From contig WSYH01001182.1 in assembly GCA_036426205.1 (NCBI GenBank), forward strand, positions 1-64,000: a stretch of DNA of 64,000 nt, in the 5' to 3' direction. The stretch is from Ascaphus truei. Lineage: Eukaryota; Chordata; Amphibia; Anura; Ascaphidae. The notes under the pieces are model-generated. The model was given only the letters and a program-made list of their open reading frames with translations. It searched no databases and was not told the DNA's origin. Both the position numbers and the translations under genes were made by a program. This document shows, in pieces, positions 1 to 8,810 of this stretch (its first letter is position 1; every line of letters starts with the position of its first letter).

Positions 1-471
1 ATATATATATATATACACTGTGTGTGTGTACATATATCCATACATACTACATATATATTACTAAACATTCACAGATATGTTCTTGAAACCAGTACTCATA
101 CATGATGAAATGACAACATTACGAATGTTCAAGCAAGGTGAAGGTAAGTAATATTTTACTTAATCCTGCTGTACACGGACAATAAAGATGTTAGCAGTTA
201 AATAGATGTTAGTTTTTAATTGCATGTGAATAATATTAACATGCAATGATTACATAAAATAACTATCAAACACACCCAAATACAATGTTTTACAGGTAAG
301 TCAATGGCAGCTTCTCAAAATATAGCAACTGGGTCATGTTGGACCATTACTGAACAGATGATTAATACATAAATATTAATAACACTATTCATTCATTAGG
401 ACTGTTAACATTTCCAAAACTTCACGTGTACAATGACATACTTGAATGTTTGGAAACAACAGGTCTTCAGC
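1..471. other. Window edge: AT microsatellite and unassigned AT-rich sequence
   Basis: A short (AT)n run opens the window, followed by AT-rich sequence with no convincing coding potential. It lies just downstream of the stop codon of the minus-strand Myb/SANT gene and may hold its 3' UTR. The terminus of any parent transposon would lie at or beyond the window edge. Confidence 0.5.
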
Positions 472-3400
472 TTACATACAATAACAACTGGCATAGCTTG
501 TGGCCAGTGACTGTTCACGGGCAGGGCTTGTGGCCAGTGACTGTTCACGGGCAGGGCTTGTGCCCACTGACACATGTGACCAAGTTGGTACACAGTGCAC
601 AACTGATGGTTGGTCCGTTTCATGTTTGGGTTTTTTGGTTTGTGTCCAAAAACTGGTCAGTAGTAACTGCTTGTGCATTTTTGTTTTTGGCGCCTCCTTT
701 GTAGGTGTCAGCTCCAGATTTTCTACAGATGGCAGCGGTAGGATGTTGTCAGTAACATGCACAGAACTTTCAGCTACTTTACCGGTAACATCCCGACCTG
801 GGGAATGAACATCAGATGACTGGGGTGAAAAATTAGTAGCATGTAAACATCCATCCTCTGATGGTGTAAAGCTTAATGGATGTGCTGCTGTAGTCATTCT
901 CAAGTGATTAGCTTGAGTTAGCTGAACAACTATTGCTTCTAATGACGTCTTCATTTTTTGCATTTGTTTAGGCACTTCAATGAACACTCTGTGGAGATGT
1001 GACAATTGTGATATCGTTTCTTCCTGCAGTGATATCATCCTTTCGTGCACTGACATCAGATCTGAATGGCGACGATTTTCTGCTTCAACAATTTTTTCCT
1101 CAGAAGCTACTATTGCATCGTATGTGTTACTTGATGGACGATTTGCCTGTGTAACTCTTTCAATGGGAACCTCGTCATGGTCACTTGATTGCATTTCTGT
1201 GTCTATGGCGGCATCATCATCATCATCATGTGCTATAAATAAATGTACACATTATGAAATGGCATGTTAATCTCTGCTGTTTTACTATGTAATTATACTC
1301 TGTGATAACTAACACCTAACATGTTTCCATACGTTTTATAACGTCACATTAAAAACTACCTTGACTTACGAATTATGTTTGGACTCAGTATGAAATAAGA
1401 ATGAATGAAAAGTTGCTCAAAACTCACAACTCCTACATGATACTTAACATCACAAACACAATACATGTTGTCTTAAAAAACTTCATTTTCACTGACACTA
1501 AGTAATCCTATTTAAAGAACATGTGCAAAACAAATAATGAACATGACAACATAACATATAGAAGTGAACATATTATATGCCCACCACCTCATACACTCAT
1601 CTTCCAGGTGTGATGAGCTGCATGACCCAGGTGAAGACACTTGTTCCGTCTCAGGTGACACATGTCCTCCAGGGGCAACTATATATAACAATAACATCAG
1701 TTGTTAATTTATATGTGTAAATATTGAACATAGAGTTACTGTATGTTCAGTATTTATGACTAACTAACAGCATCAGTTCCTTAACCGAAAATGTGTGTGT
1801 GAAAGTGAACATAAATAGTTGTAATAACAATGTACATGCCTGTGTACTTAGGACTTTTGTCTTCAGTAACATACAACATACTATGTTTCTGCAGTAATGC
1901 GTTAGGATAAAATTCTTAATTTTGTACATACAATGCATATGTTGTGTAGTCATATCACTATAATAATGTACATAACTATCATGAGATGAACATTCACAAT
2001 GGTTATCATGAAGGTGGTCATATTGGAAAAAGAATCGTTTTTGGTAGAGGATATGTGTGGTACATTAATAGAAGCTGTGGCACGCCTGAATGTGGCTGCC
2101 ACTCAACAACACAACACATGCAGTGTGTGATAATGTGGTGTTGATATCAGTTCAACTATAGATGTGAGTGAAGGAACGTGTGACGTACGGTTTCATAACT
2201 AATGACTTGTTGGGGGAATTAGTACCTAGAGTTAACCTTTCAAATGACTGTAATTACCTTCAGTTTTGCTAGTCAGGTTGTAAGAACGGTATTCCCTCCC
2301 CCAAAAACAGTAATCAGCCAGACCTTTCAATTACTTCAAGCAGGTGAAAATGGTGTCAACAAAGTTGACCGTAAGATGACCCTGTAATTTGGCTGTGTGC
2401 TGAACCCCACCCCCTCTGTTGATGTGTATGCTGTGATGACATATTCATTGCAGCTGCTTAAACGCAATGGTAGAGGAGTAAAATAGGCGTCTGAAGTGTG
2501 CAAGTTATGAACACAATGACATAACATATGCTACGTGTGCCTCATTATGCTGTCTGTATATGACATAAAGCAAAAAAGGACCTTTTAATAAACAACAAGA
2601 CATTTGTTAGTGCAAGTGATGTTTGTTGGCCGTTGCATGCAATATATTCGATGCATGATTTGAATAGCCAGTAATGTCGTGTTTGTAGGAGTTAAATAAA
2701 TAATATACACATTAATATTATATATATTTATGTTCTGCACCAGTACCTAGTAATAATTTCTCATTAGCATGTCTTACACATGTGTGCTACCCTGTTGTTC
2801 CCCATCTTTGCCCACCATAAATTGCTTCCACTGCAGCAAAGCATTGTGGGAATTCACATGCAAATGACCACGCAATGCCACGTGGTATATTAGTTACTGC
2901 TTTTAGTAGGACTACAACATATATGTATATTTTGATATATATATATATATATCTATATATTCTATATAGATATATATATATATATATAGAAACAGATATA
3001 TACATATATAGATGTAGGTATGCTTATATTGGGAAGACAGTATAAAAAGCAGCGGAAATGTGTAAAATAACTGTAAGCAACGACACGCCTAGTACAGTAA
3101 GATTTCTCACCTGGTGGAAATTGTGAGGGATAAATTCCGATGTCCCTGTCACCGGCCAAACCCTCCACGACGACGGGAAGTAATTTTCCCCGAAGCAGCT
3201 CCTCCAATGGAGTTAAGATCAGACATTGTGGTGGCGGCCCACCTCCAGTGCCAGAAGCATGCACGCGTTGGTCTTGTATTTTCTTTTTTAATTTAGCTCT
3301 AATATCGTCAAATCTCTTGCGACAATTAATATTGTCCCTGACACGATTCCCACACGCATTTACACCAATTATTATTGTGTCCCACATTTCTTTTTTGCTT

Positions 3401-4359
3401 GATGAACTTGTCCGCGCTTGAAATAAATACAAAATATATGACGTTAATTCATAATAATACAACCACCAGTTTCCTACACTGCTAGCTGTTCCAAGAGATA
3501 CCAAACATGCTGTTTTAGGTGTAATATGTGAAGCACATGAGCATTCACTACTAAACCTAGACATGTAAGGAAGCTTGCATTAATATTGTATGCAGTTATC
3601 GCATATTGAACGCCTGAGTTTTCTTGTCCTTGTAACGCATGATAAAAAAATGTGTTTCCACAATAATTAACTTTGATAGATATTATGGACCCATATTTGC
3701 ATATTAACAAAACTCACATGACCTAGGATCACATGTATTTGAAGAATAAATGGAAAGGTACACTTACCTACTAAATGTCCATACAGACTGTCATAGTGCT
3801 CCAGAATCCCAGTGACAAGAGCTGTATTTTCCTGGTCATTGAAGCGAGGATTACGTGGATGCTCCACACGTTTCTTCCGAGCACGTTTAGGCTCAGAGCT
3901 TGCCTGCTGCTGACTGGACTCTCCTTGTTCTAATGGAAGAGACTCCAAAAGACGTCCAGCAGCAAGCACCCCACCACCAGACACACCAGCAGCACCAGCA
4001 ACAGAGCCACGAGCAGCACTCACACTGCCACCAACAGCACTCGCACTCCCAGCAACAGCACTCACACTGCCACCAACAGCACTCGCACTCCCAGCGACAG
4101 CACTCCCACCAACAGCACTCCCACTCCTAGCAACAGCACTCACACTGCCACCAGCAGCACCAGCAACAGAGCCACGAGCAGCACTCACACTGCCACCAAC
4201 AGCACTCGCACTCCCAGCAACAGCACTCACACTGCCACCAACAGCACTCGCACTCCTAGCAACATCACTCCCCTGAACAGTACGTTCACTCCGACGCGTA
4301 CTCGCACGAGTAGCACTACCACTCACACCAGCGTCACTCTTCCCACGCTTTGCGGGCAT
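472..4359 (-). CDS. Four-exon Myb/SANT-like DNA-binding protein (Harbinger-associated type)
   Basis: Spliced model on the minus strand: exon 1 4359-3768, exon 2 3416-3111, exon 3 1678-1601, exon 4 1232-472. Lengths 592+306+78+761 total 1737 nt, exactly 579 codons including the stop, and every junction is phase 1. Exon 1 starts MPAKRGKSD, then a Ser/Ala/Val/Gly repeat, a basic stretch (RARKKR) and the start of the Myb/SANT fold (NDQENTALV...LEHYDSLYG). Exon 2 completes it (KKEMWDTIIIGVN, CRKRFDDIRAKLKKK) and ends in a GGGPPP segment. Exon 4 begins with an Asp run and holds a probable helical region (residues about 345-410) and a Ser/Thr-rich tail ending in two SPAREQSLAT repeats. Known: PIF/Harbinger elements carry such Myb-like partners of the transposase. 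No transposase is visible here, so a mobile origin is inferred. The exon 3 donor is non-canonical. A frog-specific host gene of the same family is the alternative. Confidence 0.72.
500..562 (-). repeat. 30-bp tandem repeat inside exon 4
   Basis: Two adjacent copies of a unit containing gggcagggcttgtggccagt encode SPAREQSLAT twice near the C-terminus of the Myb/SANT protein. The copies are identical and in frame, so the repeat can vary in number without breaking the protein. Confidence 0.75.
1599..1604 (-). other. Mutated splice donor of exon 3
   Basis: On the minus strand the exon/intron boundary reads GAAG|ATGAGT where GAAG|GTGAGT would be expected. Placing the boundary here keeps phase 1 on both sides and lets exon 4 continue in frame, so a G-to-A change in a former GT donor is the simplest reading. 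Skipping exon 3 (78 nt) would also keep the frame. Confidence 0.45.
1680..3016. other. Intron of the Myb/SANT gene
   Basis: AT-rich sequence with no coding exon that fits the gene's phases. It ends at the right in a long (AT)n tract next to the repeated unit that starts at 3017. Confidence 0.5.
2935..3014. repeat. (TA)n-rich microsatellite
   Basis: About 80 bp of alternating TA with a few C/G interruptions. It abuts exactly the left boundary of the duplicated unit at 3017 and is absent from the second copy, where a TIR element takes its place. Confidence 0.85.
3960..4275 (-). repeat. Coding minisatellite in exon 1 (copy 1)
   Basis: Repeats of about 30 bp with the core actcacactgccaccaacag encode alternating SVSAVAGS and SASAVGGS blocks of the Myb/SANT protein. 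Copy 2 of the duplication has fewer units: its exon 1 is shorter by 153 nt, a multiple of three, so the length change is in frame. Confidence 0.85.
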
Positions 4360-4583
4360 ACTTACAGCACTCACAAAAAACAGAAAACAAATGTACAGCC
4401 AATCACACGAAATGCTTCCACATAGAAAACAAGACAAAGATGTAAACAAAACAACAAAGGACAAAGCTCTCACAATACACAACAAGTCTCTCAGTCAATA
4501 TGCAAATATGAAATCGCCCAGCTCTGTGCGTCTCTCTCTCTCTCACTCCCAACAACACAGAGAATGATTAACAGTACACGTTG

Positions 4584-4593
4584 CCTTTAAATA
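4584..4593 (-). promoter_or_regulatory. TATA-like box of the Myb/SANT gene
   Basis: TATTTAAAGG on the minus strand lies about 225 bp upstream of the ATG at 4359. It is preceded by a CGCGCC motif and followed by a CT-rich run, a usual core-promoter layout. It is conserved in copy 2 at 6321-6330. Confidence 0.4.
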
Positions 4594-4657
4594 TGGCGCG
4601 CTATCCAATACATGCTTGCTTCGGCTGATTCAGCAAGATTTTTGATTGGCGAACCTA

Positions 4658-4905
4658 CTGCACCGACACACTTTATTCGAGCAAATACCCAGTATGCTCC
4701 CCGAGGGAGCCCTGGTGTCCTGCGATCGCGGGACGGCGGCAGGGGGTTCCGGGGGACCCGACGGACCCGGCAGCGGTAGGGAGAGCGCCCCGATCAGAGG
4801 GCGCTCTTCCACTGCTTCGGCGCGCGCCCGTCACTCTCGGGCGCGCGCCAGGCTACTGCTGCGGCCAAGAACGGGCAAATGCTCGAATAAACTTGGCCGC
4901 AGCAG
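4658..4905. mobile_element. 248-bp TIR element with TA target duplication, at the duplication junction
   Basis: TA flanks both sides. The left end reads CTGC then TTTATTCGAGCA; the reverse complement of the right end reads CTGC then TTTATTCGAGCA, giving imperfect inverted termini of about 33 bp. The right end also holds a 15-bp perfect hairpin (actgctgcggccaag). GC-rich interior without an ORF. It separates the two copies of the duplicated Myb unit. Superfamily not assigned. Confidence 0.65.
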
Positions 4906-4907
4906 TA

Positions 4908-6392
4908 GGTATGCTTATATTGGGAAGACAGTATAAAAAGCAGCGGAAATGTGTAAAATAACTGTAAGCAACGACACGCCTAGTACAGTAAGATTTCTCA
5001 CCTGGTGGAAATTGTGAGGGATAAATTCCGATGTCCCTGTCACCGGCCAAACCCTCCACGACGACGGGAAGTAATTTTCCCCGAAGCAGCTCCTCCAATG
5101 GAGTTAAGATCAGACGTTGTGGTGGCGGCCCACCTCCAGTGCCAGAAGCATGCACGCGTTGGTCTTGTATTTTCTTTTTTAATTTAGCCCTAATATCGTC
5201 AAATCTCTTGCGACAATTAATCTTGTCCCTGACACGATTCCCACACACATTTACACCAATTATTATTGTGTCCCACATTTCTTTTTTGCTTGATGAACTT
5301 GTCCGCGCTTGAAATAAATACAAAATATATGACGTTAATTCATAATAATACAACCACCAGTTTCCTACACTGCTAGCTGTTCCAAGAGATACCAAACATG
5401 CTGTTTTAGGTGTAATATGTGAAGCACATGAGCATTCACTACTAAACCTATACATGTAAGGAAGCTTGCATTAATATTGTATGCAGTTATCGCAAATTGA
5501 ACGCCTGAGTTTTCTTGTCCTTGTAACGCATGATAAAAAAATGTGTTTCCACAATAATTAACTTTGATAGATATTATGGACCCATATTTGCATATTAACA
5601 AAACTCACATGACCTAGGATCACATGTATTTGAAGAATAAATGGAAAGGTACACTTACCTAGTAAATGTCCATACAGACTGTCATAGTGCTCAAGAATCC
5701 CAGTGACAAGAGCTGTATTTTCCTGGTCATTGAAGCGAGGATTACGTGGATGCTCCACACGTTTCTTCCGAGCACGTTTAGGCTCAGAGCTTGCCTGCTG
5801 CTGAGTGGACTCTCCTTGTTCCAATGGAAGAGACTCCAAAAGACGTCCAGCAGCAAGCACCCCACCACCAGACACACCAGCAACAGAGCCACCAGCAGCA
5901 CTCACACTGCCACCAACAGCACTCGCACTCCAAGCAACAGCACTCACACTGCCACCAACATCACTCGCACTCCCAGCAACAGCACTCGCACTCCTAGCAA
6001 CATCACTCCCCTGAACAGTACGTTCACTCCGACGCGTACTCGCACGAGTAGCACTACCACTCACACCAGCATCACTCTTCCCACGCTTTGCGGGCATACT
6101 TACAGCACTCACAAAAAACAGAAACAAATGTACAGCCAATCACACGAAACACTTCCACATAGAAAACAAGACAAAGATGTAAACAAAACAACAAAGGACA
6201 AAGCTCTCACAATACACAACAAGTCTCTCAGTCAATATGCAAATATTAAATCGCCCAGCTCTGTGCGTCTCTCTCTCTCTCACTCCCAACAACACAGAGA
6301 ATGATTAACAGTACACGTTGCCTTTAAATATGGCGCGCTATCCAATACATGCTTGCTTCGGCTGATTCAGCAAGATTTTTGATTGGCGAACC
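4908..6392 (-). repeat. Copy 2 of the tandem duplicated unit
   Basis: This 1485-bp near-identical copy of 3017-4655 has the same end points and TA borders. The promoter, exon 1, intron 1 and exon 2 are retained; exons 3 and 4 are not present next to it. Confidence 0.85.
5002..6097 (-). pseudogene. Truncated duplicate of the Myb/SANT gene (exons 1-2 only)
   Basis: Exon 1 6097-5659 (439 nt, phase 1 end) and exon 2 5307-5002 (306 nt) keep open frames and canonical GTAAGT and GTGAGA donors. They encode the complete SANT region (ENTALVTGILEHYDSLYG plus KKEMWDTIIIGVN and CRKRFDDIRAKLKKK). The repeat domain is 51 residues shorter than in the upstream gene. No exon 3 or 4 follows before the TIR element at 4905. 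Reading through the exon 2 donor adds about 50 residues in the left flank before a stop, so a short SANT-only protein is possible. It could also splice over copy 1 to exons 3 and 4. Called a pseudogene because its own 3' half is missing. Confidence 0.6.
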
Positions 6393-6394
6393 TA

Positions 6395-6587
6395 ACAGCA
6401 CCCCGCCACGCACGCCGATACACCTGTGTGTGATCGGCAAATCATCGTGAGAGTGGGCGGAATGGTTTTCGGCTTGATTCTGAAGGGATTCGGCACTTAC
6501 TGCATACGGAGAGGGAAAATCGCCAATAACATGGCTAATCGGTAAGCTTGCCGATTTCACATTTTCGTCGCTTACTGCATGAGGCCC
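6395..6587. mobile_element. Right end of a TIR element (GGGCCTCATGCAG type)
   Basis: The sequence ends in cttactgcatgaggccc. Its reverse complement resembles the terminal repeat of the complete element at 33821-34311 (about 17 of 22 positions). No matching left terminus was found, so only a terminal fragment remains, cut by the tandem Myb unit. Confidence 0.5.
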
Positions 6588-7142
6588 TGAGTTTCTTGGT
6601 AGTGCCAGTTACTTTGTAGCTTTTCCACAAGGTATCCCTGAGCTGGTAGAGTGCAATAAGGTCAGATATAACCCATGGAAGATGGGCCCCCCTACCCTTA
6701 TTTTGCGTAGTGGAGCATGGGTATCACAGAGTTTTAAGAACTCGGATTGTAAAAAGTCGAGCGCAGAATCAGGGTCTGGAATTAAATCGATTCTGTGCAA
6801 TGGGCAGTTGGTAAGGTCATCCAGAAACTGTTGTGGGTTAAAGTTTTTAAATGTTCTAGTGAGGAGAACTTTAGGGCTCGAATGGGGTGTTTTAATTTTC
6901 CTTACAAAGTACACTATTGCATGGTCACTGAAAATGTCAGGAAGGATGCCAGAGGATTGGATTCTGCTAGGGTTTGAGGAGAGAATCCAGTCTAGCAAGG
7001 AATGGTTATGCGATTTCAGGTTTGTCCATGTGGGTTGGGAAATGAGTTGTGATAGGTTAAGTGACTTGAATTGTATCTGGATTTTATGGATTTTAGGGTC
7101 AAGCCAGTTGAAGTTGAAATCCCCAAGAACTAGCAGCTTAGG

Positions 7143-7452
7143 CTAAGGCCCCGGTCACGGCGCTGTAATGCGCGCCCGCGCTTTTGGCTGCGCGTTCCGG
7201 CGATTCCCCGGTCTGCAGCTCACTGCAGGAGCAGAGACCGGGGGGGGGCGTGGTGGAGGAGTGACGGGGGCGCGGCCATGACGTCACCCGGCAGGTTCGC
7301 CCTCATTGGCTGAACCGCCGGGGGGGCGTGCCTAGCCGCGAGTTCCTGCTCTCAATTCTCGCAGCGGGCCTGGCACCATTGCGGGGAGGGCTCTCGTGAG
7401 CGCAGCGTCCGCCACAGCGGACGCTGTAGCAGGCAGCGGGGGCAAGGTTTAT
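7143..7452. mobile_element. GC-rich insertion in the LINE
   Basis: About 310 bp of very GC-rich sequence interrupts the LINE coding region. It starts taaggccccggtcacggcg and ends near gcagcgggggcaaggttta. It contains local inverted repeats (gcgtccgc/gcggacgc) but no clear ORF. Termini are only weakly complementary, so the element class is unresolved. Confidence 0.45.
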
Positions 7453-7580
7453 GCATAGGGCACCATGCCCTTAGTTCGTCCAGTTTGGGCAGCAGGCTCC
7501 GGATATTTATATGGGCGACAGATAGCCCTTTTTTGAACTTAAAGGTGGAATTCTCAGGGGCATGGGACAGATTTGAAATG

Positions 7581-7610
7581 GGAGGACCTGGTTTAGGTTC
7601 AATATCACCT
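7581..7610 (-). other. 2A-like peptide sequence (degenerate) in LINE leader
   Basis: Minus-strand codons give GDIEPKPGPP after a Leu-rich stretch. Known: many APE-type non-LTR elements carry 2A-like peptides of consensus D-x-E-x-N-P-G-P. The essential Asn is Lys here, so ribosome skipping is not expected in this copy. Confidence 0.5.
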
Positions 7611-8239
7611 GCTAAAGAGAGTAATAGTATGAGCAGAAATTTGGATAGTTGTTTGCAAGTTGTAAATTTGTGGTGTTTGCCATTAGAGTGAGCAGTGGTT
7701 TGTGTGCTGGTTTTTAGGGTTCTCCACCAACATTCCGTAGATAGTAAAAGGCTTTTGAGTAGTCCAGGGTGTATGGTGATGTTTGGTGTGGGCCATGATG
7801 GAGGAGTTTGTAGTGGATAGAGGGAGTAACATCTCCATGAGGCCACGAGAAAGAAAAAAGTTAAGATACATAGCAGGTTCATGGTGCCAGAGGTAGGCAG
7901 TGCTGCATGGAGCTGTTGTGAGCAAAGTGAGTGTGTGCAGACTAAATAGCAGGGGTGCGCCTGTTCCTTGTCAAATGTTTTGCTGCATTGCAATGCTAGA
8001 GTCAGTTCTGGATTTCAGTGGGCTGAGTTGGTGTGGGAGTTATATTTGTGCAGTCAGTTTTGGGAGAGGCTGCAGTGAAATAAGTTGTAAAGGGGTGTGG
8101 GGTTAAAATATGCAGGCTAACAAGCATGGGGTCAAAGTGTGGTTATATTAGCTCACCGTTTGTTGCCTTGAGTAAAAGTTTGCAGAAAGGATGCAGTCTC
8201 CAATCACCTCTAGTCAAACTATAGTCTAACTATTATTGT

Positions 8240-8343
8240 CACTTAAAATTATCACTTGATCATTCTGTGCCCAGGACATATTTGAAAACGAGAGGTAACT
8301 CTCAATGTATTACTTCCTGGAAAAATATTTTATAAATAAATGT
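8240..8343 (+). mobile_element. 3' tail of a CR1/Rex1-like LINE
   Basis: The tail tgtgcccaggacatatttg through ttttataaataaatg matches the 3' tail at 56294-56373, which follows recognisable Rex1-like coding sequence. It has the opposite orientation to the LINE at 6588-8215, so it is a separate insertion. Confidence 0.7.
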
Positions 8344-8527
8344 TTAGGAGCTCCTAGGGTAGGAGCGCGCTCTAGCAGTGTGACCGCTCTCTAACAGTGT
8401 GACCCGGTGTCTGCTGCTAGAGCTTGCTTCTTACCTCGTGAGGTCTTGCTCTGACTACCGGCTAAAGTCACTAATTTAATACCTCCTGGGGCCCGCCGCC
8501 GTTATCAGTTATGCATATGGAGGGGGG
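8344..8527. other. Unassigned repeat-like spacer
   Basis: GC-moderate spacer with two direct repeats of ctctaacagtgtgaccgct type. No coding signal. Confidence 0.3.
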
Positions 8528-8670
8528 GGGGAGATATGATGAGGAGGAGGACTGGAGAAGATATGATGATGAGGGGTGCTGGAGGAGATATGATGAGGAG
8601 CAGGAGGACTGAGGGAGATATGATGAGGGGTGCTGGGGGAGATATGATGATGATGGGGATTGAGGGATAT

Positions 8671-8729
<59 letters not shown>

Positions 8730-8810
8730 AATGATGATAAAGAGGGGTGCTGGGGGATATATGCTGATGGGACTGAGGGAGATATGATGAGATATGATGA
8801 GATATGATGC
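8528..8810 (+). repeat. GATATGATGATGAGG minisatellite, left half, with (GAT)n core
   Basis: Degenerate repeats of gagatatgatgatgaggggtgctggg surround a pure (gat)n run at about 8676-8730. The same array resumes at 12005, directly after the L2 LINE, showing that the LINE split the array. Confidence 0.9.

Larger units (their letters stand above)
3017..4655 (-). repeat. Copy 1 of tandem duplicated unit (Myb exons 1-2 and promoter)
   Basis: This 1639-bp unit runs from GGTATGCTTATA to GGCGAACC and is nearly identical to 4908-6392. Both copies begin and end at the same bases and are bounded by TA. The main difference is the number of repeats in the minisatellite within exon 1. The unit holds the promoter, exon 1, intron 1, exon 2 and the start of intron 2. 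Confidence 0.85.
6588..8215 (-). mobile_element. CR1/Rex1-like LINE, 5' half (endonuclease), minus strand
   Basis: Minus-strand coding segments read, in order: a leader with GDIEPKPGPP (7610-7581); the endonuclease start (VAHINIRSLLPKLDELRAW, to about 7455); then after an insertion KLLVLGDFNFNWLDP (7142-7098) and the C-terminal endonuclease region with SDHAIVYF (about 6925). These are the APE-type endonuclease blocks of Jockey/CR1-group non-LTR retrotransposons. The RT region is absent: the element stops at 6588. Frames are broken by the insertion at 7143-7452 and the part between LRAW and KLLVLGDFN is missing. 5' UTR-like sequence continues to about 8215. Non-functional. Confidence 0.75.

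Noticed and set aside
3900..4130. His/Gln/Ser-rich plus-strand frame
   Set aside because: Antisense shadow of the coding minisatellite of the Myb/SANT gene.
8536..8787. Open frames of Met-, His-, Ser- or Ile-runs in all frames
   Set aside because: Products of the (GAT)n minisatellite.
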